Positions 27,129 through 36,617 are shown, numbered from the stretch's first letter. The stretch: DNA of 64,000 bases from Caulobacter sp031457805 (GCF_031457805.1 NZ_JAVDXI010000005.1:1-64000), one strand, 5' to 3'. The notes: generated by a model not told the origin, from the letters alone. Translations and numbers: made by a program.

Positions 27129-27824
27129 CTAGAGGGTGGCGACCAGATCAGGTCGATGAGCGTGAATGGCCAGGAGCATGTCGCCCTCGCCATGGTCGAG
27201 CCCCACGCCGTTCAGCGCGAAGCCGGGAAAGCCGACCAGCAGGTTCAGGCGGGCGGGCCAGGTGAGGCGGGAAAGATCGCGTGGCCGCAGGCGATAGTAG
27301 GCGTGATTGCGCACCCAGCGGATGTCGATCGGCTCAAGCTCGCGCCAGGGGATGCCCCCCCGCGTCGCGCGCCGATCATGGAAGCCGTCGGCGTCGATAA
27401 CGACGATCGGCGCCGGGCCCAGGGCGACACCCCAGTTCATCACCATCAGCACGGCCACGAAGACCAGGGCGACCAGCAGTTCGCCGCGTCGCCAAAGACT
27501 TGGCTCCGAAAACGCATAGACCAACGCCGTCACGAAGGTGGCGAGGAAGGCGATGGCCACCAGAGTCCCGGCCACGGTGGCGCGAGCCTCAAGGCGACCG
27601 CCCGCATAGTCGGGTTTGGGCGTCATCAGGCGCGTCAATGCCGCCAGCAGCACCGAGCCGCCCGCAGTCAGGGCCAGAGTCGCGCCCGGGCCGAACCCGT
27701 GCCTGCGTCCATAGAGCGCCGCGCCCAGGGCCATCACCGCGCCCAAGGCGAGGCCGAACCAGGCTTGCGCCAGGGCGGCGGCGCGATCCTGTCGCACACG
27801 ATCCAGAAGAGCCTCGCGGGTCAT
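27129..27824 (-). CDS. Hypothetical membrane protein
   Basis: A protein of about 231 residues starting MTREALLDRVRQDRAAALAQ with four hydrophobic segments (about 22-45, 53-70, 85-105, 115-135), then a soluble part with IDADGFHDRRATRGGIPWRELEPIDI. The plan resembles the protein at 23136-23897, although sequence identity looks low. I chose the ATG at 27824; the open frame continues to 27908 but that part overlaps palindromes typical of the ccr control region. It is divergent from ccr and six bases upstream of the crotonase-like gene. Confidence 0.7.
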   Translation of the reverse strand: MTREALLDRVRQDRAAALAQAWFGLALGAVMALGAALYGRRHGFGPGATLALTAGGSVLLAALTRLMTPKPDYAGGRLEARATVAGTLVAIAFLATFVTALVYAFSEPSLWRRGELLVALVFVAVLMVMNWGVALGPAPIVVIDADGFHDRRATRGGIPWRELEPIDIRWVRNHAYYRLRPRDLSRLTWPARLNLLVGFPGFALNGVGLDHGEGDMLLAIHAHRPDLVATL

Positions 27825-28081
27825 GGGGCCACGCTGTCGCAAACGGGACCATGCGGCAAGGCGGCGCATCATGTTGCGCCGCACAAAGATTCTGCTTGCC
27901 AGTTTCAAACAGTTGTCTCAGCGTAGGGCCCTTCTGGGCGAGTTCTTGCGCCCGAGAGCCAAAAATGACCTGCCGGCGGAACTTTTTCGCGTTTCGACTG
28001 GCGGGCGGCGCAGCCGAGTTTGACCTTTGCGCGTTGCTGCACCGCGAGATGGGTTGCGGCGCGGAAGGAACGGGGAGTGAG
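27825..28081. promoter_or_regulatory. Control region upstream of ccr
   Basis: A 257-bp divergent region with a perfect inverted repeat GCGGCGCA-N6-TGCGCCGC (27861-27882), a TTGCGCCGCACAAAG box shared with ecm, a CAAACAGTTGTCTC site (27906-27919), and a TTGACC at about 28019-28024 that could be a -35. Two stacked promoters with operators would explain the long leader. Confidence 0.45.
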
Positions 28082-29356
28082 ATGACGACCGAGACGCTTG
28101 AGAAGACCGAGCTGAAGGACCTGTACGAGATCGGTGAGATCCCGCCGGCCTTCCACGTTCCGAAAAACATGTACGCCTGGAGCATCCGCAAGGAGCGCCA
28201 CGGCAAGCCGTCCACCGCCATGCAGGTCGAGGTGGTGCCCACCTGGGAGATCGGCGAGGACGAGGTGCTGGTTCTCGTGATGGCCGCCGGCGTCAACTAC
28301 AACGGCGTCTGGGCCGCGCTCGGCGAGCCGATCAGCCCGCTGGACGGTCACAAGCAACCTTACCATATCGCCGGGTCCGACGCCTCGGGCATCGTCTGGA
28401 AGGTCGGCGCCAAGGTGAAGCGGTGGAAGCTGGGCGACGAGGTCGTCATCCACTGTAACCAGGACGACGGCGACGATGAGGAGTGCAACGGCGGCGACCC
28501 GATGTTCTCGTCCAGCCAGCGTATCTGGGGCTACGAGACGCCGGACGGCAGCTTCGCCCAGTTCTGCCGGGTGCAGTCGCGCCAGCTTCTGCCGCGCCCC
28601 AAGCACCTGACCTGGGAAGAGGCCGCCTGCTACACCCTGACCCTGGCGACCGCCTACCGCATGCTGTTCGGCCACAAGCCGCATGAGCTGAAGCCCGGCC
28701 AGAACGTGCTGGTCTGGGGCGCCTCGGGCGGTCTCGGCGTCTTCGCCACCCAGCTGGCCGCGGTGGCCGGCGCCAACGCCATCGGCGTGGTCAGCGACGA
28801 CGACAAGCGCGAGTTCGTGCTGTCGATGGGCGCCAAGGCGGTGCTGAACCGCAAGGAGTTCAACTGCTGGGGCCAGCTGCCGAAGGTCAACGGCCCCGAG
28901 TTCAACGACTACATGAAGGAAAGCCGCAAGTTCGGTAAGGCGATCTGGCAGATCACCGGCAACAAGGACGTCGACATGGTGTTCGAGCACCCTGGCGAGC
29001 AGACCTTCCCGGTGTCGGTGTTCCTGGTCAAACGCGGCGGCATGGTCGTGATCTGCGCCGGCACGTCGGGCTTCAACCTGACCATGGACGCCCGCTTTCT
29101 GTGGATGCGCCAGAAGCGCGTGCAGGGCTCGCACTTCGCCAACCTTATGCAGGCCTCTGCGGCCAACCAGCTGGTCGTCGACCGCCGCGTCGACCCTTGT
29201 CTGTCGGAGGTCTTCCCCTGGGACCAGATCCCGGCCGCCCACGAGAAGATGCTGGCCAACCAGCACCTGCCGGGGAACATGGCCGTTCTGGTCTGCGCCC
29301 AGCGCCCGGGCCTGCGCACCTTCGAGGAAGTGCAGGAACTGAGCGGGGAACGCTGA
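28082..29356 (+). CDS. ccr: Crotonyl-CoA carboxylase/reductase
   Basis: A 424-residue NADPH-dependent enzyme that reductively carboxylates crotonyl-CoA to (2S)-ethylmalonyl-CoA, the key step of the ethylmalonyl-CoA pathway. It is a zinc-less MDR-type reductase with NVLVWGASGGLGVFATQLA as the nucleotide-binding loop near residues 212-230, GVNYNGVWAALG and a late SHFANLMQA, which contain the Asn and His known in the CO2-binding pocket of this family. RIWGYETPDGSFAQFCRVQ is like the alphaproteobacterial enzymes I remember. The start at 28082 follows GGGGAGTGAG and gives the usual length. Confidence 0.95.
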   Translation: MTTETLEKTELKDLYEIGEIPPAFHVPKNMYAWSIRKERHGKPSTAMQVEVVPTWEIGEDEVLVLVMAAGVNYNGVWAALGEPISPLDGHKQPYHIAGSDASGIVWKVGAKVKRWKLGDEVVIHCNQDDGDDEECNGGDPMFSSSQRIWGYETPDGSFAQFCRVQSRQLLPRPKHLTWEEAACYTLTLATAYRMLFGHKPHELKPGQNVLVWGASGGLGVFATQLAAVAGANAIGVVSDDDKREFVLSMGAKAVLNRKEFNCWGQLPKVNGPEFNDYMKESRKFGKAIWQITGNKDVDMVFEHPGEQTFPVSVFLVKRGGMVVICAGTSGFNLTMDARFLWMRQKRVQGSHFANLMQASAANQLVVDRRVDPCLSEVFPWDQIPAAHEKMLANQHLPGNMAVLVCAQRPGLRTFEEVQELSGER

Positions 29357-29390
29357 AGCCGTGGAGGCGGGCGGCCCCCGCCGTCCGCCT

Positions 29391-31001
29391 CTACCCTTCC
29401 CACGTCAGCCGCAGGTCGTGGTAGTCGTAGCTGAAGTCGGCCAGCGGCGAGACCGCCTTGACCAGGGCCGAGACCGCCTTGCCGTCCTTGATGTCGAAGG
29501 TGAAGAACGCGTCTTCCTGGGTGCGGTCCTCGAAGATGGCGATGAAGGTCTCGCCGTCGAACGGCGCGAGCTTGCCGCGCAGCAGCGGGGTCTTGTCGAA
29601 CGAGACGTAGAGGCCCTTCTTCTTGCCCTTGCCCGTGACGCTAACGGTCACCGTCCCGTACCAGGGATCGCGATAGACCCCGGCATAGGCCTCCAGCGGC
29701 AGGCTGGGCGCAACGCCGCCGCCCTTGGGCGTGGTGGCGGCTGCGGCGTCCTTGATTGTCTGGGCGTCGGCCTCGGCCTGGACGCGCTTGGACGAGGCGA
29801 TCCAGTCGAAGTCGCTGCGGCCCTGCAGCCGGTCCGGTCCGCCGAAGCGCAGTGACCGCAGCACCGGGTTCTCCTCGGCGTTGGTCATGACCATGATGCC
29901 GGACTTCCGCCCCGGCAGTAGGCCCGTATAGGAGATGAAGCCGGCCAGGCCCCCGGTGTGCCACAGCAGCCGCTCGCCCCGGTGATCCTGCACGTACCAG
30001 CCCAGCGCATAGGCCTGCATCGAGGGCCGCGCCGGGTTCTCGTTGCTCGGGCCGTCCGACCAGCTGGTGATGGTCTGCGGCTTCCACATCTCGCGGGCCT
30101 GGACCTCGCCCCACAGACGCTTTCCGTCCGCCGATAGGCCACGACCCAGTTGGACCTGCATCCACTTGCCGATGTCGGCGGGACACGAGTTGACCCCGCC
30201 CGCAGGGCCCGCCGCATCGAAACTGGCGTCGAACGGCAGCACCTTCTGCGGCCCCAGTCCCCGCACCGGCGGCCCCAGGCGCGCATGCGGCAGGGCGCGG
30301 CGGGACTGGTCGACGAGGCGCGGACTGGAGACGGTGTTGGTCATGCCCAGCGGATCGAAGATCCGCGCCTTGATCACCTGCTCCCAGGTCTGCCCCGTCA
30401 CCGCCTCGATGACCGCCCCGGCGACGACATAGAGGACATTGTCGTAAGCGTAGCCGCCCCGGAACTGGCCGCCGATCGGCAGGTATTTCAGGCCCGCCAC
30501 GATCTCGGCCCGGGTATGGGTGGGCGCCGGCCAGATCATCAGGTCGCCGGCGCCCAAGCTCAGGCCGCTGCGATGTACCAAGAGGTCGCGCACCGTCAGC
30601 AGCTTGGTGACGATCGGGTCCTTCATCGCAAAGTCGGGCAGGTAGTTCGTGACCGGCGCGTCCCACTCGACCTTGCCCTCCTCCACCAGCATGGCCAGCA
30701 GGGCGGCGGTCATGGCCTTGGTGTTGGAGGCGATGCCGAAGATCGTGTTGGCGTCGCAGCGGTCCTGGCCGCCCAGCGCCTTGACGCCATAGCCCTTGGC
30801 CAGGGTGATCTGGCCGTTCTCGACCACCGTGATCCCCAGGCCCGGCTGGTCAGGGAAGGCGGCCATGACCTCTTGGGCGAATTGATCGACCGCCGCGCCG
30901 ACCGCGCCCGTCTCTTGCGCGAAGGCCCGGTTCCCGAACGCCGCCAGGCCTGTGGTGGCGAGACCCGAGATCAGGGCGGCGCGGCGCGTGGTGGTCAGCA
31001 T
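29391..31001 (-). CDS. Tat-exported serine beta-lactamase-like hydrolase
   Basis: A 536-residue protein with a twin-arginine signal (TTRRAALISG, processed near AFAQE) and a class C beta-lactamase/esterase fold. SNTK in IASNTKAMTAALLAM is the SxxK catalytic pair, YAYDN near residue 190 is the Tyr-containing motif and LLWHTGGLAGF holds the third. A C-terminal extension of about 150 residues (YAGVYRDPWYGTVTV) matches the DUF3471-type domain seen in this group. It probably acts on a D-amino acid or ester substrate in the periplasm. It is convergent with ccr. Confidence 0.85.
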   Translation of the reverse strand: MLTTTRRAALISGLATTGLAAFGNRAFAQETGAVGAAVDQFAQEVMAAFPDQPGLGITVVENGQITLAKGYGVKALGGQDRCDANTIFGIASNTKAMTAALLAMLVEEGKVEWDAPVTNYLPDFAMKDPIVTKLLTVRDLLVHRSGLSLGAGDLMIWPAPTHTRAEIVAGLKYLPIGGQFRGGYAYDNVLYVVAGAVIEAVTGQTWEQVIKARIFDPLGMTNTVSSPRLVDQSRRALPHARLGPPVRGLGPQKVLPFDASFDAAGPAGGVNSCPADIGKWMQVQLGRGLSADGKRLWGEVQAREMWKPQTITSWSDGPSNENPARPSMQAYALGWYVQDHRGERLLWHTGGLAGFISYTGLLPGRKSGIMVMTNAEENPVLRSLRFGGPDRLQGRSDFDWIASSKRVQAEADAQTIKDAAAATTPKGGGVAPSLPLEAYAGVYRDPWYGTVTVSVTGKGKKKGLYVSFDKTPLLRGKLAPFDGETFIAIFEDRTQEDAFFTFDIKDGKAVSALVKAVSPLADFSYDYHDLRLTWEG

Positions 31002-31021
31002 GGGGCGTCCCTAAGAGGAAA

Positions 31022-31151
31022 CCCTCTCCCATAGGGAGAGGAGGGACCCATTGCGTAGCAATGGGAGGTGAGGGGGTAAACCGTCAGCGGCGAAACCCCT
31101 CACCCTCCCGCGCTTTCAGCGCGGGCCCCGCCCTCTCCCTCTGGGAGAGGG
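31022..31151. repeat. Palindromic intergenic repeat, family B
   Basis: It starts CCCTCTCCCATAGGGAGAGG and ends CCCTCTGGGAGAGGG, with inner hairpins CCCATTGCG/CAATGGG and CGCGCTTTCAGCGCG. Further copies are at 40433 and 59172. It abuts the mcd stop within three bases. Confidence 0.8.
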
Positions 31152-31153
31152 AC

Positions 31154-32848
31154 CTAGTTCCCGCCGTCCAGCAGACGCCGCGCGATCACCTGCGCCTGGA
31201 TCTCGCCGGCGCCCTCGAAGATGTTGAGGATCCGCGCGTCGGCCAGGAGGCGGCTGGCGGCGTATTCCATCGCAAAGCCGTTGCCGCCGTGGATCTGCAG
31301 GGCGTTGTCGGCGGCGGCCCAGGCGACGCGGGCGGCGATCAGCTTGGCCATGCCGGCCTCAAGGTCGCAGCGTTTGCCCTCGTCCTTCTGGCGGGCGGCG
31401 AAATAGGTCAGCTGGCGCACGCCCATGATCTCGGCGGCCATCATGGCCAGCTTGTTGTGCACGCGCGGGAAGTCGAAGATCGGCTGGCCGAACTGCTTGC
31501 GATCCAGGGCGTAGGACAGGCCGACCTCCAGCGCCGCTTGGGCCACGCCCACAGCGCGGGCGGCGGTCTGGATACGGGCGCTCTCGAAGGTGGCCATCAG
31601 CTGCTTGAAGCCCTGGCCGGTCACGCCGCCCAGCAGGTTCTCGGCCGGAACGGTGAAGCCGTCGAAGCCCAGCTCATATTCCTTCATGCCGCGATAGCCG
31701 ATCACCCCGATCTCGCCGCCGCTCATGCCCTCGGCCGGGAACGGAGCCTCTTCGGCGCCGCGCGGCTTGGGCGCCAGCAGCATCGAAAGGCCGCGATAGT
31801 CGGTGGTGGCCGGATCGGTGCGGACCAGCAAGGTCATCACGTCGGCGCGGGCGGCGTGGGTGATCCAGGTCTTGTTCCCGGTCACCACATACTGGTCGCC
31901 CTTCAGCTCGGCGCGCGTGCGCAGGGCGCCAAGGTCGCTGCCCGTGTTCGGCTCGGTGAAGACGGCGGTCGGCAGGATCTCCGCGCTGGCGATCTTGGGC
32001 AGCCAGTATTCCTTCTGGGCGTCGGTGCCGCCGGTCAGGATCAGCTCGCCGGCGATCTCCGAGCGGGTGGCCAGCGACCCGACGCCGATCCAGGCGCGCG
32101 ACAGCTCTTCGGAGACCACGCACATGGCGGTCTTGCCCATGCCGCTGCCGCCAAAATCTTCGGGGATGGTCAGGCCGAACACGCCCAGCTCGCCCAGCTC
32201 CTGCACCAGCTCCAGCGGGATCAGCTCGTCCTTCAGGTGCCATTCGTGGGCGAAGGGGGTGACCTTCTCCTCGGCGAAGGCGTGGAACTGGTCGCGGATC
32301 ATCTCGAACGTCTCGTCGAGACCGGTCTGTTCGAGGGTCGGGCGACCGCGGGCCTCGGCCAGGCGCTGAGCGATGCGGGCCTTCACGGCCTGGGTCCCGC
32401 CCTCGACCATCAGCTTCATCAGGCCGTTGGAATAGAGGCGGTTCAGCACCGCGCGGTCTTCGACAAGGTGCGCGGGACGAACGATCTCGCCCTGGTTCAT
32501 CGGCACGCCGCCGACCAGCTGGGCGCAGTATTCGGAGAACAGCAGCTGGGCCAGCAGGGCCTCGATTTCACCAAAGCGACCTTCAGCCTCCAGTCGCTCG
32601 GCCCAACCGGCGACCTGGTTCATCAGCTCGGCGTAGGAGGCGTACCAGCCATAGCCGTGGACGCGGTGCTGGTGGACGTCGGCGAGCTTGCGATCGACCT
32701 TGCCGCCGTTCGGCGCGATGTGCGCCAGGACCGCCGGCTTGGCCTCGGCCACGAACAGCCCCGCCGCGTCGGCGGCCTCACGCAGCAGGCCCGTCAGGCC
32801 AGGCAGGATCAGGGTCTCGTTGGTCTTCTCGGCGACCGTGTCGGTCAT
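31154..32848 (-). CDS. mcd: (2S)-methylsuccinyl-CoA dehydrogenase
   Basis: A 564-residue FAD acyl-CoA dehydrogenase oxidising (2S)-methylsuccinyl-CoA to mesaconyl-CoA in the ethylmalonyl-CoA pathway. The first 170 residues are an extension absent from ordinary acyl-CoA dehydrogenases (VHQHRVHGYGWYASYAELMN, then QLVGGVPMNQGEIVRP), as in Mcd. The core has FTEPNTGSDLGAL, the KTWITHA FAD segment and RKQFGQPI. The catalytic Glu lies in NIFEGAGEIQ near the C-terminus. The ATG at 32848 follows GGGGAGC. It is divergent from a glutathione transferase gene. Confidence 0.9.
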   Translation of the reverse strand: MTDTVAEKTNETLILPGLTGLLREAADAAGLFVAEAKPAVLAHIAPNGGKVDRKLADVHQHRVHGYGWYASYAELMNQVAGWAERLEAEGRFGEIEALLAQLLFSEYCAQLVGGVPMNQGEIVRPAHLVEDRAVLNRLYSNGLMKLMVEGGTQAVKARIAQRLAEARGRPTLEQTGLDETFEMIRDQFHAFAEEKVTPFAHEWHLKDELIPLELVQELGELGVFGLTIPEDFGGSGMGKTAMCVVSEELSRAWIGVGSLATRSEIAGELILTGGTDAQKEYWLPKIASAEILPTAVFTEPNTGSDLGALRTRAELKGDQYVVTGNKTWITHAARADVMTLLVRTDPATTDYRGLSMLLAPKPRGAEEAPFPAEGMSGGEIGVIGYRGMKEYELGFDGFTVPAENLLGGVTGQGFKQLMATFESARIQTAARAVGVAQAALEVGLSYALDRKQFGQPIFDFPRVHNKLAMMAAEIMGVRQLTYFAARQKDEGKRCDLEAGMAKLIAARVAWAAADNALQIHGGNGFAMEYAASRLLADARILNIFEGAGEIQAQVIARRLLDGGN

Positions 32849-32865
32849 GGCTTGCTCCCCGCGCC

Positions 32866-32879
32866 CAAACAGTTGTTTT
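32866..32879. promoter_or_regulatory. CAAACAGTTGTTTT site upstream of mcd
   Basis: A near-perfect copy of the palindrome at 20533-20546, located 18-31 bp before the mcd start, where it would overlap the leader or promoter. Tandem GCAATGCC/GCAATGCA at about 32910-32925 lies further upstream. Confidence 0.45.
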
Positions 32880-32952
32880 CTTTCACTGTGGCCCTTTTCG
32901 CACCTGCGAGCAATGCCGCAATGCAGCATAACCACAAAATAGGGGATGAAAC

Positions 32953-33579
32953 GTGCTCAAGGTCCACCACCTCAACGAGTCGCGCTCGCAGCGGATTCTG
33001 TGGCTTCTGGAGGAGCTTTCGCTCCCCTACGAGATCGTCCAGCACAAGCGCGATCCGCAGACCCGCCTGGCGCCGCCGTCGCTGACGGACGTCCACCCGC
33101 TGGGCAAATCACCGGTGATCCAGGACGGCGAGCTGGTCGTCATCGAGTCCGGCGCGATCATCGACTATGTCATCCGCCGCCACGGCGGCGGTCGCCTGGC
33201 CCCGGACGCCGCCAGCGCCGACTATGACCGCTACCAGCAGTGGCTGCACTACGCCGAGGGCTCGGCCATGCTGCCGCTGATGCTCAACATGTATGTCGGC
33301 CGCCTGGGCGAGGCCGGCGCGCCGCTGCACCCGCGCATCCAGTCCGAGATCGCCAACCACCTGTCGTATGTCGACCAGAGCCTGGCGGGCAGCGAGTTTT
33401 TCGTCGGCGACAGCCTGACCGGCGCCGACATCCAGATGAGCTTCGTGCCCGAGGTCGCCAAGGCCATGGGCAAGCTGGCGGACTATCCGCACATGGCCGC
33501 CTGGATCGGCCGCATGCACGCCCGTCCGGCCTGGAAGACCGCGCTCGACAAGGGCGGGCCGTACGCGCTGGGAGCTTAA
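32953..33579 (+). CDS. Glutathione S-transferase
   Basis: A 208-residue cytosolic glutathione transferase. A thioredoxin-like N-terminal domain (MLKVHHLNESRSQRILWLLEEL; the LGKSPVIQD and IESGAI segments bind glutathione) is followed by an all-helical C-terminal domain with DSLTGADIQMSF. Ser or Tyr catalysis cannot be decided from sequence alone. It is divergent from mcd and shares its control region, so it could be co-regulated. The substrate is unknown. Confidence 0.88.
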   Translation: MLKVHHLNESRSQRILWLLEELSLPYEIVQHKRDPQTRLAPPSLTDVHPLGKSPVIQDGELVVIESGAIIDYVIRRHGGGRLAPDAASADYDRYQQWLHYAEGSAMLPLMLNMYVGRLGEAGAPLHPRIQSEIANHLSYVDQSLAGSEFFVGDSLTGADIQMSFVPEVAKAMGKLADYPHMAAWIGRMHARPAWKTALDKGGPYALGA

Positions 33580-33587
33580 GCTCCGTC

Positions 33588-34643
33588 CTAGGGCCGCAGG
33601 ACCACGCCGACGTCCGGCGCGGTCCCGCCGTCCACCTGGGCCAGGTAGGCCGCGCGCACGGCGTCCTGGCCTAGGCCTTCCTCGACCTTCAGCCAGCGCG
33701 GCGCGTCGGCCACGAACGGCGCCCAGGCCGCGCCGTAGCGCTGGTCGAACTCGCCGCCCGGCCAGTCCTGGCGACGCTTGGCCACCCGGTCGGGCGCGAA
33801 GAAGAAGGCCGGCTGAGGCCCCGGCAGCGCGACCTGGGCGCGTGGCGCCTCCCAGTGGGTGCCGCCGACCAGGATCGAGGCCTTCAGGCCGTCGGCGAAG
33901 CGGTTGTGCACCGCCGCTAGAACCGCCGAGTCGCCGGCGAAGTCGACGAACACCGTCGGTCCGGCGATCGGCGCGGTCGGCAGGTCGCCGTACAGCACCA
34001 CCTGATCGTAGAAACCCAGCCCCTCGACAAACGCTTGGTTACGCGGCGAGGTCAGGCCAACCACGTTGACGCCGCCGCGTTTCTTCAGCAGCGCCGCCAA
34101 GGCGATGGCGGTCTTGGACGAGGCGCTGGACAGGATCACGCTCTTGGCGCCGTGGAAGCCCGCCTCATCCAGTTGGTCGTCAATCAGAAACGAGGTGATG
34201 AACAGCGGCTGCAGCAGCGCCGTATGGGCCTCCAGCGGGCTTTCATCGCCCACGGCCATGTACTGATTATAGACCGCCGCCAGGTGCTGGCGGTGCGGCG
34301 CGACGTCGGCGAACCCAGCCTTGCCGACCTTGGGCGTCACGGTCAGGTGGGTGGACATCGGCCAGTAGCCGTAGAACCGCTGGCCGACCTCGAGGCCGGG
34401 ATGGTTGCTGGCCTCGACCCGCGCGAAGCCCCAGACCGGCACGCGGCCAAAGTCATCCGCCGTCGGGAAGAAATCCCAATACTTCATCATCTCGCCGAAC
34501 ACGGCGTAGGTGATGTTGTTAGCCGTCAGGGCGAAGCTTTCGATCGCCAGACGCACCTCGCCATCGGCCAGAGGCGACGACGGGACGTCCTGGACTTCAG
34601 TGCGGCGCAGATCGCTCTTGGCGACGACGAAATCCCAGGCCAT
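33588..34643 (-). CDS. DUF2855 family protein
   Basis: A 351-residue protein with a quinone-reductase-like organisation: SFALTANNITYAVFGEMM near residue 35, a GYWPMSTHLTV segment, and a Rossmann-like SVILSSASSKTAIALAALL around 170. It matches the DUF2855 family as I remember it, whose function is unknown; a link to fatty-acid metabolism is only inference. It is convergent with the GST gene and divergent from the AraC-type regulator. Confidence 0.75.
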   Translation of the reverse strand: MAWDFVVAKSDLRRTEVQDVPSSPLADGEVRLAIESFALTANNITYAVFGEMMKYWDFFPTADDFGRVPVWGFARVEASNHPGLEVGQRFYGYWPMSTHLTVTPKVGKAGFADVAPHRQHLAAVYNQYMAVGDESPLEAHTALLQPLFITSFLIDDQLDEAGFHGAKSVILSSASSKTAIALAALLKKRGGVNVVGLTSPRNQAFVEGLGFYDQVVLYGDLPTAPIAGPTVFVDFAGDSAVLAAVHNRFADGLKASILVGGTHWEAPRAQVALPGPQPAFFFAPDRVAKRRQDWPGGEFDQRYGAAWAPFVADAPRWLKVEEGLGQDAVRAAYLAQVDGGTAPDVGVVLRP

Positions 34644-34794
34644 GGGGGCCTCCCTGATGCTTTGGCGGGAAGCTAGGCGGCGACCGAACGCCCGTCAAAC
34701 AAACGTTCGCCGCGTTGGAGCGATCTCGGCCGGATGGGAGGCTCGACCGCGCGGTTCGTGCTAGACCCGCGCACAAGCCGCGCTCCGGAGCCTC

Positions 34795-35850
34795 ATGGAC
34801 ATCAACCAGCTCGATGTGATCGTTCGGGTCGCCGGCGCCACCCTGCTGCTGCTGTTGGCCATCCTCTTGGCGCGTGACCCCAGGACGCGCCGCGTCGCGA
34901 TCTACTTCGCCCCCATGGCGGTCTGCCTGGTGGGCTTCCTGGCCGGCAACACGCCTGAACCGACTCTGCGATTGAGCGGCCCGCTTGGAACGGTGGGCGC
35001 CCTGATCGCCGGCTACGCCGCCGTCTTCCTGTGGTGGTTCTGTCTGGCCAGCTTCGATCCGCTGTTTCGTCCGCGCGGCGGCGTGCTCATTGCGGGCCTG
35101 GCCTGGCTGATGATCGCCAGCGCCGACCGAGGCCTCTTTGGTCCCGCGCTGGAAAGTCGCGGACTGTCGTGGGCGCTCATCGCGCTGGGCGTCTCGATGC
35201 TGGCCTATCTGGCCTGGCGCCTGGTCCGCGACCGCGCGGGCGACCTGGTGGATGAGAGCCGCCGCGCCCGCTTGCTGGTGGTGCTGCTGCTCGCCGGCCA
35301 GTTGGGAGCCGACTTTATGGTCGACCTGGTCATGGGGCTGGACTGGGGCCCGCACGGCTTCACCATCCTGCAAAACGCGGCATTCCTCGCCTTCGCCGCC
35401 TGGCTGGCCCTTCGCCTGTTGCCGGTCCCCGCGCCCGCCAGCCCAAGCGTGCGAGGGCGAAGCCTCACTCCGGCCCAAGGCGACGAAGCGCGTCTGGTCG
35501 AGCGCCTGCGCGTGCTGGTCGAGGTTGAGAAGATCCACCTGGCCCCCGATCTCGACTTCGCCGACGTCGTGCGCCGAATGGGCGCGCCGGAACGCACGGT
35601 GCGGCGCCTGATCAACCATCGCCTCGGGCACGACCACTTCCGCGCCTTCCTGAACGCCTGTCGGGTGGCCGAGGCCAGGCGGCTGCTGGCCGATCCGACG
35701 CGGGCTGAAGACAAGCTGATCGCCATCGCGCTCGACAGCGGCTTTGCCTCGCTGGCCTCGTTCAACCGCGCCTTCCAGGCTGTGGAGGGCCGCCCGCCCA
35801 GCGCCTTCCGACACGCGCCGACTCCTGAGGAACGCCCCGCCGTGTTCTGA
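34795..35850 (+). CDS. AraC-type regulator with membrane N-terminus
   Basis: A 351-residue regulator with about seven hydrophobic segments in residues 10-220 and a C-terminal AraC HTH domain (about 245-345, TVRRLINHRLGHDHFRAFLNACRVAEARRLL, IALDSGFASLASFNRAFQ). Membrane-anchored AraC proteins probably sense an envelope or hydrophobic signal. Its neighbour is the divergent DUF2855 gene. The intergenic CAAACAAACGTTCG sequence could be its site. Targets are unknown. Confidence 0.85.
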   Translation: MDINQLDVIVRVAGATLLLLLAILLARDPRTRRVAIYFAPMAVCLVGFLAGNTPEPTLRLSGPLGTVGALIAGYAAVFLWWFCLASFDPLFRPRGGVLIAGLAWLMIASADRGLFGPALESRGLSWALIALGVSMLAYLAWRLVRDRAGDLVDESRRARLLVVLLLAGQLGADFMVDLVMGLDWGPHGFTILQNAAFLAFAAWLALRLLPVPAPASPSVRGRSLTPAQGDEARLVERLRVLVEVEKIHLAPDLDFADVVRRMGAPERTVRRLINHRLGHDHFRAFLNACRVAEARRLLADPTRAEDKLIAIALDSGFASLASFNRAFQAVEGRPPSAFRHAPTPEERPAVF

Positions 35851-35906
35851 GAAGCGCGCGTACTGCCGCCGGCCTAAGCCCTTGCCTCCCATCACGAGGC
35901 GAGATT

Positions 35907-36617
35907 ATGGACGGACTATTGAGCATCGGCGCGATCCTGGCGCTGCTATTTTTGACCGGCGGGGTCATCGCGCTTTTCGGCGGACGCAGCGCCGTCTCGT
36001 TTCGCTGGCTCTTCGCGGCGGCGGGACTGGTCCTGCTCAACGACGCCCTGCTGACCCGGGTCTATCGCCTGGTCCCGGACCTGATCGGCGGCGACTGGAA
36101 CTGGCAGGGCAAGCTGGCGGCCCTGGCCGCGACCCTGGCCCTGGCCGCCCTGCCCGTTCTGGGCTGGCGCGCGAGCGGTCTGACCTGGCGACAAGACCAT
36201 CTCAAGGGACCGCTCGTCGTCGCGGGCCTCTATGCGTTGTTGTTCGTCGGCCTGGCCCTGGCGTTTCCGAACGACCCCGCAAACGCGGAGACCCTGGCCT
36301 TCCAGCTGACCATGCCGGGCCTTGAGGAAGAGGCCTTCTATCGCGGCGTCCTGCTGCTGGCCCTGGACCGCGCCTTCACCGGCCGGGTTCGTTTCCTCGG
36401 CGTCGAATGGAGTTGGGGCGCTGCGCTGTCCTGCGCCCTGTTCGGCCTGGCTCACGCGTTTGGCGTCTCCAAGGGCGAGGTCTCGTTCGAGCCGCTCGTC
36501 TTCGCCCTGACCGCCGGCCCCTCGCTGATCGCCGTCTGGGTGCGTCTGCGCACGGGAAGCCTCTTGCTGCCGGTGCTGATGCACAATCTGGGCAACGCCG
36601 CATCCCTGCTGATCTGA
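35907..36617 (+). CDS. CPBP family intramembrane metalloprotease
   Basis: A 236-residue membrane protein with about 7-8 segments and the CPBP (type II CAAX prenyl endopeptidase-like) motifs: EEAFYRG (EExxxR-type) near residue 136, FGLAHAFG with His near 178 and LMHNLGNA with the final His/Asn near 227. It is thus a probable intramembrane protease, perhaps processing peptides or maintaining a bacteriocin-type system. It follows the AraC gene after 56 bp in the same direction, and may be co-transcribed. Confidence 0.85.
   Translation: MDGLLSIGAILALLFLTGGVIALFGGRSAVSFRWLFAAAGLVLLNDALLTRVYRLVPDLIGGDWNWQGKLAALAATLALAALPVLGWRASGLTWRQDHLKGPLVVAGLYALLFVGLALAFPNDPANAETLAFQLTMPGLEEEAFYRGVLLLALDRAFTGRVRFLGVEWSWGAALSCALFGLAHAFGVSKGEVSFEPLVFALTAGPSLIAVWVRLRTGSLLLPVLMHNLGNAASLLI

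Noticed and set aside
29360..29394. Terminator between ccr and the beta-lactamase-like gene
   Set aside because: AGGCGG/CCGCCT can pair across the gap, but there is no T run on either strand.
31061..33085. A 674-codon open frame on the plus strand
   Set aside because: Antisense shadow of mcd that starts within a palindromic repeat.
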